DNA of 6,891 bases, taken from the NCBI GenBank assembly GCA_937877765.1, contig CALGBN010000342.1, positions 1 through 6,891 of the forward strand, written 5' to 3'. The translations under genes and the position numbers were made by a program. Below the pieces are notes generated by a model. That model saw only the letters and a program-made list of their open reading frames with translations, ran no database searches and was not told the origin of the DNA. Every line of letters starts with the position of its first letter. Position 1 is the first letter of the stretch. Below, piece after piece: positions 1 through 6,837 of the stretch. This DNA comes from Candidatus Bathyarchaeota archaeon. GTDB taxonomy: Archaea; Thermoproteota; Bathyarchaeia; TCS64.

Positions 1-1560
1 TTCTAGTAGTTTGTAGTTGTCAGCTGCGTTTACGTATGGTTCCATAAGCCATGTCATGTCACCGAAGGCGACTACCTTCTGGTCTCCAAGCTTGTAGATC
101 GATACCACGTCATATTCTCCCGGTCTCTCTGTAACCGAGTCATAGGTGTGGGTGCTGGTGGTCATGTAGCCTCTGCTCTCTGAGTAGACTGGTCCGGCAG
201 TGTAGAAGACTAGTTCATCAACACCTTCTGAGAGGAAGCTGTCTCTGATGTCGTCCACTATGATATTTCTGTAGTAGCCGTAGTTTTCCTCTTGGTTGTA
301 GAGGTACCCATTTCCGTAGTGGATTCCCCAGTGCTCGCTGAGGCTGTTCAGTGGTGCTTGTAGCGTGGATACGCTTAGGAAATCAGCGCTTGCATCACCC
401 AGTAGAATCAGGGTTCCTCCTCTAATTACCCAAGAGTTGATCACCTCATATTCCTCGTTGGAATAATATTGTCTGGGGCAGGCGATTACTAGCGCCTTGG
501 TCTCATTCAAAGCATCTTCGATATTACTCCAGCTATCGGAGTAACCTACAACCATGCTTTCTTCTGTTACTAGTCTAGCGAATGCATCCAGTATCCATGG
601 ACTGATAGCGTTGCCGTGGCTCATATCTACCAACACATCTCCCCTGATGCTGGTTACGTTCATGGTTTTTGTCTGGTTTGCGGGGGTCTCGCTTTGGGCA
701 TAAATTTGCTCAGGTAGATACAGGTAGTATATTGCTGGTGGCGGATTCTTTTCGTTTAACTCTGCTATTGATGGATATGTTATCTCTATTGCCTCATAGC
801 TTTCCGCGACGCGTGCAACTAGGGACTCTGTATCATAGTCTTCGATTTTTGCTAACTCCGCTGCATACTTGATTGCGGTTTGAAGTGAACCAACCTCATC
901 AGCTAGACCATCGTCTACAGCATCAATACCCATCCAGATAGTTCCCCTTGTGACCGTAGACATGGGTATATTCAATGCATCTCCTCTTCCAGTTTCAACG
1001 GCGTCACTAAAACTCCCCCATACAGTAGTGAGCTCAAATGGGAACTGCTCTGGACTGAAGCCTGTTATCTTGTTAGGTCCAGTTTCAAGAGTTGTCTCGC
1101 TTGGGACTATCCAACCCGGTCCAGTGCCGATAACGCCCACGTTTCCCACCATAGCTGAAGGTAGTGTATAGACATGATCTGCCGCTACGGCGATATAGTA
1201 TCCACCGGATAGCGCCATAGAGATGGATGCAACGACAGGTTTCTCGGCTTTCAACTCCAATAGGTCAAGGTAAACCTGTTCAATGAGATATGCTAAGCCT
1301 CCAGGGCTATCTATTTCCAGTACAACTGCTTTTACGTCGTTGTCGTTGAGGGCTTCTTCTACTGCTGAAGACAAGATATAGGCTTGATAGCTATCGTCTA
1401 CTACTCCATAAACCTCGATTATTCCCACAGTGCCGTGTTTTGTGAAGCTTACAGTGTCATCTGGTTCCCAGAAATAGAGTCCAGCGAATCCAAGAACCAT
1501 GAAAATAATAATTACCGCCATAGTGGTCTGTACGCGGTTCCATTTACGTTCCTCAGTCAA
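1..1560 (-). CDS. Membrane-anchored S49 (SppA-type) serine peptidase with C-terminal GATase-like/DUF4350-like domain, 3' end missing
   Basis: The reading frame is open for 520 codons and runs off the left edge, so the C-terminus is missing. I chose the TTG at 1560-1558 because an in-frame TAA lies two codons upstream and GAGGG sits six bases before it; an internal ATG at codon 14 is the alternative. Residues 1-13 are basic and 14-30 form one membrane segment, giving an N-in anchor with the rest outside. Residues 45-235 are the ClpP-fold S49 domain: IDSPGG at 83-88 (oxyanion region), ALSGGYYIA with the likely nucleophile Ser118, and ETGPNKITG with Lys164 at the place of the general base, 46 residues on. 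The family degrades leftover signal peptides or membrane-protein fragments. After a linker, residues 300-520 read as a GATase-like/DUF4350 fold (ALVIACPRQYYSNEEYEVI, GGTLILLGDA, VVAFGDMTWL, NYKLLE). The peptidase call is firm; the second domain name and its role are less so. Confidence 0.
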   Translation of the reverse strand, partial: MTEERKWNRVQTTMAVIIIFMVLGFAGLYFWEPDDTVSFTKHGTVGIIEVYGVVDDSYQAYILSSAVEEALNDNDVKAVVLEIDSPGGLAYLIEQVYLDLLELKAEKPVVASISMALSGGYYIAVAADHVYTLPSAMVGNVGVIGTGPGWIVPSETTLETGPNKITGFSPEQFPFELTTVWGSFSDAVETGRGDALNIPMSTVTRGTIWMGIDAVDDGLADEVGSLQTAIKYAAELAKIEDYDTESLVARVAESYEAIEITYPSIAELNEKNPPPAIYYLYLPEQIYAQSETPANQTKTMNVTSIRGDVLVDMSHGNAISPWILDAFARLVTEESMVVGYSDSWSNIEDALNETKALVIACPRQYYSNEEYEVINSWVIRGGTLILLGDASADFLSVSTLQAPLNSLSEHWGIHYGNGYLYNQEENYGYYRNIIVDDIRDSFLSEGVDELVFYTAGPVYSESRGYMTTSTHTYDSVTERPGEYDVVSIYKLGDQKVVAFGDMTWLMEPYVNAADNYKLLE

Positions 1561-1660
1561 TATTTACCCTCTTCCCCCTAGAATAATCAAACCCCCTTAA
1601 AACCTTACAGCAAATTTATACACTGCCCATCCGCATCAAGTGATATTCTGGTGAATAAGA
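1561..1660. promoter_or_regulatory. Divergent promoter region between the S49 peptidase and TPR genes
   Basis: This 100-bp gap lies between two genes that point away from each other, so it must hold both promoters. On the plus strand TTTATA at 1615-1620 is a good archaeal TATA candidate and predicts a start near 1642, giving a short leader. That leader carries GGTGA at 1650-1654, six bases before the ATG at 1661. On the minus strand TTTTAA at 1603-1598 is a weaker TATA candidate, followed by the purine-rich GGGGGAAGAGGG (1578-1567) just before the TTG start. Box assignments rest on consensus and spacing only. Confidence 0.
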
Positions 1661-2548
1661 ATGCCAACAATAAAACTACCCGAGGACCCCGAAACCTTCA
1701 GTTTATTCGGTGAGCCACTATTCAAGACGCCTCTAAGGGCAGACATCTTGGAGAGACAGAAGAAACTCTACGATGAGGCACTGACAAACTATAAGGCAGC
1801 CCCCGAGGACGCCGATAACATCATCTGGTTGGGCAGAAGAACAGCCTATATTGGTGACTTCAGGAAATCAATAGCAATCTATAGCATGGGTATCAAGAAA
1901 CACCCAACAGACCCACGAATGTACAGGCACAGGGGACACAGATTCATCACACTAAGGTTCTTTGACCAAGCAATAAGCGACTTTGAGAAAGCAGCTGAAC
2001 TCATAAAGGGAAAACCAGACGAGATCGAGCCTGATGGAATACCAAACGAACGCGGAATACCCGTTAGCAGCCTACACTTTAACATCTGGTACCATCTAGG
2101 ACTAGCGTACTACCTGAAAGCGGATTTTGAGAAAGCTTTGCACGCCTATGAGATGTGTATGAAGGCATCAGAGATCGATGACAAGGTAATCGCAACAGCC
2201 CACTGGTACTACATGACCCTACGGAGACTTGGAAGGGAAGCCGAGGCGAAGAAGATTCTGGAAAACATCACAGAGGATATGGATGTAATCGAGAACCACC
2301 ACTACCACAAGTGCCTCATGATGTACAAGGGTAAAAACAAGCCAGAGACATTAATGAAAGAAGCTTATGAGATGGGCGACCTTGGACTTGTCACTATAGG
2401 ATATGGAGTGGCTAACTGGTACCATTATACTGGAGACAAGGAGAAAGCAGCGGATATTCTACGAGAAATTGTGGCTGTTGAAGGCTGGGCGGGTTTCGGA
2501 TACATCGCTGCTGAAGCTGATCTTTATCATATGGGATTATCTCCCTAA
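1661..2548 (+). CDS. Soluble tetratricopeptide repeat (TPR) protein, 295 aa
   Basis: There is no signal peptide or membrane segment, so the protein is probably cytoplasmic. The ATG is supported by GGTGA six bases upstream; the GTG at 1651 is out of frame. Helical TPR-like units can be read at about residues 48-81 (WLGRR, AIAIY...KKHP), 82-115 (YRHRGHRF...AISDFEKAAEL), 137-170 (NIWYHLGLAYYL, FEKALHAYE), 172-203 and 245-275 (GYGVANWYHYTGDKEKAADI). TPR proteins are protein-binding scaffolds; the partner is unknown. The block around EIEPDGIPN (121-129) and the NIWYHLGLAYYL and ENHHYH segments resemble a TPR family of about 300 residues that I associate mainly with bacteria. That memory cannot be verified here. 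No catalytic motif is visible. The gene is followed at once by T-rich tracts, so it is probably transcribed alone. The TPR call is confident; any specific function is not. Confidence 0.
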   Translation: MPTIKLPEDPETFSLFGEPLFKTPLRADILERQKKLYDEALTNYKAAPEDADNIIWLGRRTAYIGDFRKSIAIYSMGIKKHPTDPRMYRHRGHRFITLRFFDQAISDFEKAAELIKGKPDEIEPDGIPNERGIPVSSLHFNIWYHLGLAYYLKADFEKALHAYEMCMKASEIDDKVIATAHWYYMTLRRLGREAEAKKILENITEDMDVIENHHYHKCLMMYKGKNKPETLMKEAYEMGDLGLVTIGYGVANWYHYTGDKEKAADILREIVAVEGWAGFGYIAAEADLYHMGLSP

Positions 2549-2570
2549 TTTTTTCTATTTTTAAAAATAC
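2549..2570 (+). terminator. T-rich tract after the TPR gene, with overlapping 14-bp palindrome
   Basis: Six T's (2549-2554) begin at the base after the TAA and five more follow at 2558-2562, as expected for archaeal U-tract termination. The second run is half of a perfect palindrome, TATTTTTAAAAATA (2556-2569), which could also act as an AT-rich promoter element for the regulator downstream. The rest of the gap up to 2634 is AT-rich with no other clear element. Confidence 0.
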
Positions 2571-2634
2571 TGTAACCAGTAAAAATCAGACATTACTCAG
2601 TAGAGATTAATCAAATAAATAAGAAAAAATAATA

Positions 2635-2985
2635 ATGCAATCTGCACTCAAATTCGACCCTGATAAGGAAGGACTCAGGACACTATTTCGAGAATGGCAG
2701 ATACATACATTACGATACCTCTGGGCACACCCCATGAAACAATACACAACCAAGCAAATCTGGGATCAAGTCTGTAAAAATCTTGATAAACGAGTCTCCA
2801 GAGCAACAATCTATCATTTTCTTGATGAAATAGCTGAGAAAGGGATCATATCCTTTGAGACGGGTACTGGGCGAGGGGGACTCAGGATTCTCTTCTATAG
2901 TCAATACTCTGAAGAGGAGTTTAAGGAGCTGATGGCTAGGAACCTGATTCAGTCAGTGAAAGATAATCTACTGTCACCGACGTGA
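2635..2985 (+). CDS. Winged helix-turn-helix transcriptional regulator, 116 aa
   Basis: This small basic protein is a DNA-binding regulator. After a short N-terminal stretch, residues 18-34 form helix 1 (LFREWQIHTLRYLWAHP), 38-49 helix 2 (TTKQIWDQVCKNL) and 54-69 the recognition helix (VSRATIYHFLDEIAEKG). Residues 71-90 give the beta wing (ISFETGTGRGGLRILFY), and an acidic helix at 92-110 could dimerise it. The layout resembles BlaI/CopY-like and related archaeal winged-helix repressors. There is no ligand or metal domain and only one Cys, so any signal it senses is not evident. The ATG at 2635 lacks a Shine-Dalgarno sequence; the upstream bases are almost pure A/T, so the mRNA may be leaderless. 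Its stop codon lies inside the first of two matching inverted repeats placed before the large surface-protein gene, which suggests control of that gene, itself, or both. The regulator class is confident; the target is inferred. Confidence 0.
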   Translation: MQSALKFDPDKEGLRTLFREWQIHTLRYLWAHPMKQYTTKQIWDQVCKNLDKRVSRATIYHFLDEIAEKGIISFETGTGRGGLRILFYSQYSEEEFKELMARNLIQSVKDNLLSPT

Positions 2986-2990
2986 TGACA
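2972..2990. promoter_or_regulatory. Operator-like 19-bp inverted repeat, copy A (imperfect)
   Basis: TGTCACCGACGTGATGACA has outer arms TGTCA/TGACA that are perfectly inverted, with one mismatch in the next three positions. It matches copy B at 14 of 19 positions, including all of the first seven and the last five. It overlaps the last codons and stop codon of the winged-helix gene, so part of it is also coding. Centre to centre it is 54 bp from copy B, about five helical turns. Confidence 0.
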
Positions 2991-3025
2991 ACCAAATAAT
3001 GTAACCCAGATACTTTAGAAACAAG

Positions 3026-3044
3026 TGTCACCAAGACGGTGACA
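3026..3044. promoter_or_regulatory. Operator-like 19-bp inverted repeat, copy B (perfect arms)
   Basis: TGTCACC-AAGAC-GGTGACA has two perfect 7-bp inverted arms around a 5-bp centre. It lies just upstream of the probable TATA region of the large exported-protein gene. As RNA it could also form a 7-bp hairpin, but only a weak T-tract follows, and the related copy A cannot be explained by a terminator. A protein-binding site for a dimer, perhaps the adjacent winged-helix protein, is the better reading. Confidence 0.
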
Positions 3045-3099
3045 GCTGGTAACTTAGTGTTTTAATCAACTAAAAATCGAGTTTTGATGGGAAACGTAA
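3045..3099 (+). promoter_or_regulatory. Probable core promoter and short leader of the surface-protein gene
   Basis: TTTTAATC around 3060-3067 and TAAAAATC around 3071-3078 are two candidate TATA elements. The first predicts a leader of about ten bases, the second a leaderless transcript. The bases before the ATG at 3100 (TGATGGG, then nine bases) give at best a weak Shine-Dalgarno match. Which box is used cannot be decided from sequence. Confidence 0.
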
Positions 3100-6000
3100 A
3101 TGAAAACAACGAAACCAAGATTCACAATACTAGTACTATCAATAATTCTACTATCAAGCACATGGATGCTACCATTAGCAACAGCCGCCCTACCGGAAAC
3201 ACCCGGAGGCGGCGACACATACACAGACTATGGACTACTCGACAGCGACACCTACATACTATACCCATGGGAAGACACAAGCCTACAGGTAGGCTTCAGT
3301 AAATACGGTGAACTCATAGACGAAAACATGGGACTCGGTCTCAAATACGATGGAGTTGATGTGTTCGCCAACAGCATGGTACCTATCAAGGACTGGTGCA
3401 GCGGATGGATAATGGACATTCACTACACACAAGGTGGATACCTACGAAACACATGGGTATATGCCCTCTTCTCAGACCGCACAGTAACAGGTGTAGGAGG
3501 CGAATGGAGAAACGAGCAACTAACAAAAGACGCGAGTGATCCTAGCGATGTCCCCGGTGGACGCAGAACCAACGGGTACGCCGAGACAGCTCCCATCAGG
3601 CTCATCTATGACGGCGAAAGAGAAGCCATCTACCTGCTGAATACAACCATCTATGACAAGGACAAGGCTCAAGGTGGAGTACCACTAGTGGAACTTACCA
3701 TACAGCTTGTCTTTAACAAGGTCAAGAAATATGTTGTCGAGATTAAGGACGTCAAACGTATCGATAACAACAAGATGGATGGACCATTCCAGATAGAGTT
3801 CAGTCAAAGAGCAGAGTGGGACCTAGGACTGAGCACAGCGCCAAGATGCTACGCAGAGTTCTATGACAACCTTACAACAAAGTACATCAAACATCCGTTC
3901 TACTACCCGGGGGGAGGCGTACCGGCTAACTATGATCTCTGTCAGATTATTGCGGAGCCAAGCGACCCAGAGGAGAACGAGCTTGTGGGATTCGCTGCGT
4001 TCTGGCCGCCGTTGATATCCAAGTGGGTTACAGAAACATACAACGTCCGCAGACTATCTGATGATGTTGATGTCCCAAGCCTACTATCAACGATGGAGAC
4101 CTTTGAACATGAAGCACAGTTACCGATATCAGCCGATGACCTAGTTGACCCATGGATATACTATGATGATCTCACAGGCGAAATTATCATACTACTTCCA
4201 AAGGAACCTGTACCTTACCCAAGAGGTGAAGGAGAATGGGAAACAGCGCCATGGGTGTTCAGAGAGGAAAACAACGGAGAATACGCAAAACTCCTAGAGG
4301 AAAAAGGAGGTACGCCCGGTCAATGGGTATGGGACCCCGGCCACGCACCATTTGGAGCTGTACGCATCAAGCCATTCCAGTGGGGATGGGGAGACAACTT
4401 CAAGGTAGTCTACAAGCGATTCATGAAAGGAAACACACCACAGATAAGTGAAGCCCTACCATGCATGGAACCACTATTCGAGGAAGGAGACTTGGTTCCA
4501 AGCTATGGCATGAACGAGGAACCAGACACACCATACGTCTTCGCTGAATGGGACTTTGACCTAGACTTAGATCACCCAGAAAACAGCACACACCAGTTCA
4601 GATGCATGAGCGTCTACGGTGTAACCGACCTCCATAACGGAGTAGACCCAGACATGCCTGAAGGAGTCGAGGAAGGCTACTTCAGGATTGACTCAGAGGT
4701 ACTCTACCAGCTTGATGAGGTCTTCAACCCGATTGACCTCAGCGATGTAGCTAACAAGGATACATTCAGTTGGTGTCAAAAGGGAACAGCCACAGAGACC
4801 ATCACACTGCAAGCACACCTATTCGACAAGTACGGCAATCCAAGAGACTGCTTAGAGAATCACACAGTAGTCGCACCAGAGAAATGGGGCTACTATTGCC
4901 GTGACTCGGAAAAAGTACTGCTAATGGATAGCTCAGGTACTAATCCAACTAAGCTACTCTGGAGACCAGACGATTACACCATAGATGGAAACATAGTCAC
5001 CATAGAACCAGCAGCTCTAACAGGTTACGACAGGTACAAGATACTCTACAATACCAAGTACATCACAGAACTCGTACTCACCGACGCAGAGTTTGGAACC
5101 GCAGACCCCGGTGACACAATGTTCGGAGTAGATATGACAAGAGAGTTCTTACCAGAATGCGTGAAATGGACCATCGATTTCGATGAAACAGACATCGCAG
5201 GACACTGGGCATCAGGAGCCATTCTAATCATAAACACATCCGATAAAACATACCAAGTAAAAATCGCAGACACGGGACCATACTACGCAGAGTATCCACC
5301 ATGGACAGCAATGCCTATGCCACCCGGAATACAGTTGTACAGTAGACGCGACGACCCAGATATGGGATCAACTGCACCTGATTACTTTGAGATTTGTATA
5401 CCCTACAACTATACAAACGACAAATGTTTCAGTTGGGCAGCGTATGTCGAAGCTACGTGGAATAGCCCCTCAGGAACTGGTTCAAACCAGATGGCATACC
5501 CAGATGACTGGGGAGGACTCCCCGCATCAAGCCCATGGGGCACACCTAACGTAAACATGCACAAGGACTGTTATCCTTTCCACGTTGGAAGATGGGAGTG
5601 GATGGTGATAGGCGGCTTTGCGGCTCCATCAGACAGCCTCGGAGCAGCCATGCTAAGCTCAGCGTGGTGCGACTGGAAGAACACAGAGATATGGCTCAGC
5701 GGACTGGACATCAAGGCAACGGTAAATGCTCCAAGCATTCCATGGGTACACAGAAACTTCACAGCGATAAACGCAGACGTACGAGACCTATACTACATGA
5801 ATCCACCGAACGACAATAGAACTAGCTTCCGAGACGATTGGTGTACACCAGATTACTGGAGTGGAGACACAATTTACCCATACAGCATCAGCAGCAGTAA
5901 CATGATAGTCGTAGGAGGACCACTAGCAAACCTAGCAGCTGACTACTTCAACGACTTCACAGACGCCAAGATATTCACAGAATACGGTGACGGCTTCTAC

Positions 6001-6495
6001 GCCACAGGATGCTGGGCACGCACAGTGCTAGACCATTATGTCGGAAAGTCAATGGTTGATGTACCTGACAATGAGCTATGGTACAGCAGTGTGGATGTCG
6101 ATGACAAGGTCGGATACGCCCTAGTAAGCACATACAAAGACCTCAACGAGACCACAGGCTTCATCGTCTATGGATACACAGCAGAAGACACCTACTACGC
6201 ATGCTACGCGCTACGCGGAGGACTCCTAGACTGGCTACAATACGTCCAGCCGGGAACCACAAGCATCATACTAGAAATTGACTATAACGACCTGCATCCA
6301 GTAGAGTTCCACGTCGCAGAAGCGGTTGGACTCTTCACAGAGTGCACAGGCTTCGAGACCAACTTCAAGACAAGCGACTACTACATGAACCATGAAGCAG
6401 CATTGAAGGCAGTAGAGTCTAACGCAGATAAGCTTGGAGTCTGCTATAAGCTCGTTGATATCGAATGGTGCGCACAGGTTCACCCAGACCCATAA
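3100..6495 (+). CDS. Large exported S-layer-like surface protein, 1131 aa
   Basis: Residues 1-30 form a Sec signal peptide: basic MKTTKPR, a hydrophobic core at 9-26, and likely cleavage near ATAA/LPET. The mature chain is acidic, rich in Tyr and Trp and apparently beta-rich. It has nine N-X-S/T sequons (N181, 257, 495, 587, 712, 770, 886, 906, 1016) and 19 cysteines. Residues 565-650 look like an Ig-like module ending DRYKILYNT. The C-terminal part has MIVVGGPLANLAADYF (935-950) and VYGYTAEDTYYACYAL (1023-1038). These resemble the GGP-x-AN and G-x-D-x-DT motifs of archaeal S-layer proteins, so a cell-envelope lattice role is my inference. No C-terminal membrane helix or anchor motif follows; the chain ends HPDP. 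Codons favour C-ending forms (all five Asn codons among residues 76-158 are AAC), consistent with strong expression. Export is firm, the S-layer identity probable, and the middle of the protein is unrecognised. Confidence 0.
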   Translation: MKTTKPRFTILVLSIILLSSTWMLPLATAALPETPGGGDTYTDYGLLDSDTYILYPWEDTSLQVGFSKYGELIDENMGLGLKYDGVDVFANSMVPIKDWCSGWIMDIHYTQGGYLRNTWVYALFSDRTVTGVGGEWRNEQLTKDASDPSDVPGGRRTNGYAETAPIRLIYDGEREAIYLLNTTIYDKDKAQGGVPLVELTIQLVFNKVKKYVVEIKDVKRIDNNKMDGPFQIEFSQRAEWDLGLSTAPRCYAEFYDNLTTKYIKHPFYYPGGGVPANYDLCQIIAEPSDPEENELVGFAAFWPPLISKWVTETYNVRRLSDDVDVPSLLSTMETFEHEAQLPISADDLVDPWIYYDDLTGEIIILLPKEPVPYPRGEGEWETAPWVFREENNGEYAKLLEEKGGTPGQWVWDPGHAPFGAVRIKPFQWGWGDNFKVVYKRFMKGNTPQISEALPCMEPLFEEGDLVPSYGMNEEPDTPYVFAEWDFDLDLDHPENSTHQFRCMSVYGVTDLHNGVDPDMPEGVEEGYFRIDSEVLYQLDEVFNPIDLSDVANKDTFSWCQKGTATETITLQAHLFDKYGNPRDCLENHTVVAPEKWGYYCRDSEKVLLMDSSGTNPTKLLWRPDDYTIDGNIVTIEPAALTGYDRYKILYNTKYITELVLTDAEFGTADPGDTMFGVDMTREFLPECVKWTIDFDETDIAGHWASGAILIINTSDKTYQVKIADTGPYYAEYPPWTAMPMPPGIQLYSRRDDPDMGSTAPDYFEICIPYNYTNDKCFSWAAYVEATWNSPSGTGSNQMAYPDDWGGLPASSPWGTPNVNMHKDCYPFHVGRWEWMVIGGFAAPSDSLGAAMLSSAWCDWKNTEIWLSGLDIKATVNAPSIPWVHRNFTAINADVRDLYYMNPPNDNRTSFRDDWCTPDYWSGDTIYPYSISSSNMIVVGGPLANLAADYFNDFTDAKIFTEYGDGFYATGCWARTVLDHYVGKSMVDVPDNELWYSSVDVDDKVGYALVSTYKDLNETTGFIVYGYTAEDTYYACYALRGGLLDWLQYVQPGTTSIILEIDYNDLHPVEFHVAEAVGLFTECTGFETNFKTSDYYMNHEAALKAVESNADKLGVCYKLVDIEWCAQVHPDP

Positions 6496-6561
6496 TTCCC
6501 CTATTTTTTTGTATTAGCAACCTTTTTCTATCTATTAGTATGAAATGATGCGGGTAACCAT
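6496..6561 (+). terminator. T-tract terminator region after the surface-protein gene
   Basis: Seven T's at 6504-6510 and five more at 6523-6527 follow the TAA at 6493-6495, with no strong hairpin. This matches archaeal U-tract termination. The rest of the 66-bp gap must also hold any pyrI promoter; only weak AT-rich candidates are seen (around 6527-6540). GGGT at 6552-6555, six bases before the TTG, is a modest ribosome-binding candidate. Confidence 0.
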
Positions 6562-6837
6562 TTGTCAAATAGACAACTCTTGGTAAGCAAGATAGAGAAC
6601 GGGATCGTCATCGACCACATCCCCGCTGGGAAGGCGTTCCTCGTTCTCAAGTTACTCAAGCAGCCAAGCGACGCAGAGACCCTTATAGCCCAGAATGTTG
6701 AGAGCGGAAGCCTCGGTAAGAAAGACCTCATCAAAATTGAGGGCACATATCTTACTTCAAGCGAGATTGATATTATTGCATTCGTAGCCCCCAACAGCAC
6801 TCTGAACATCATACATAACTGGGAGGTAAAAGAGAAA
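6562..6837 (+). CDS. pyrI: Aspartate carbamoyltransferase regulatory chain, 5' part only
   Basis: Ninety-two genuine codons are present, starting MSNRQLLVSKIENGIVIDHI. They cover the nucleotide-binding allosteric domain of PyrI: VSKIENGIVIDHIPAGKAF (8-26), NVESGSLGKKDLIKIEG (45-61) and AFVAPNSTLNIIHNWEV (73-89), all in family order. In the holoenzyme this chain binds the effectors ATP and CTP and regulates the PyrB catalytic trimers at the first committed step of pyrimidine synthesis. I chose the TTG at 6562 because it gives the usual distance to the VSKI-NG-VIDHI block; an in-frame TGA lies at 6541-6543 and the ATGs at 6545 and 6548 are out of frame. The C-terminal zinc domain with four cysteines is absent because the contig passes into sequencing adapter at 6838, not because the gene is broken. 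No pyrB lies directly upstream, where it often sits in archaea. Confidence 0.

Noticed and set aside
669..1171. Plus-strand ORFs at 669-872 and 950-1171
   Set aside because: Both are antisense to the S49 peptidase frame, whose catalytic motifs are intact; they are shadows.
3026..3062. Intrinsic terminator after the winged-helix gene
   Set aside because: The hairpin is good but only a short T-run (GTTTTAA) follows 15 bases later, and a related repeat lies 54 bp upstream, which fits paired operators better.
3190..3210. LPETPG near the N-terminus of the surface protein, like a sortase LPxTG motif
   Set aside because: It lies just after the signal peptide, not at the C-terminus, the spacing is LPETPG and not LPxTG, and no membrane helix or basic tail follows.
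3084..3302. Plus-strand ORF of 72 residues starting just before the surface-protein gene
   Set aside because: It overlaps the signal peptide region in another frame, has low-complexity content and no recognisable domain. The 1131-codon frame with a clear signal peptide explains this DNA.
6562..6576. TTGTC-AAATA-GACAA inverted repeat over the pyrI start codon
   Set aside because: The arms are only 5 bp, it lies in coding sequence and does not match the TGTCACC-type pair; chance is enough to explain it.
6545..6586. Possible short leader peptide (ATGATGCGG... to TAA) overlapping the pyrI start
   Set aside because: Thirteen codons in a frame overlapping pyrI, with no separate ribosome site and no attenuator hairpin; the TTG start of pyrI explains the region better.
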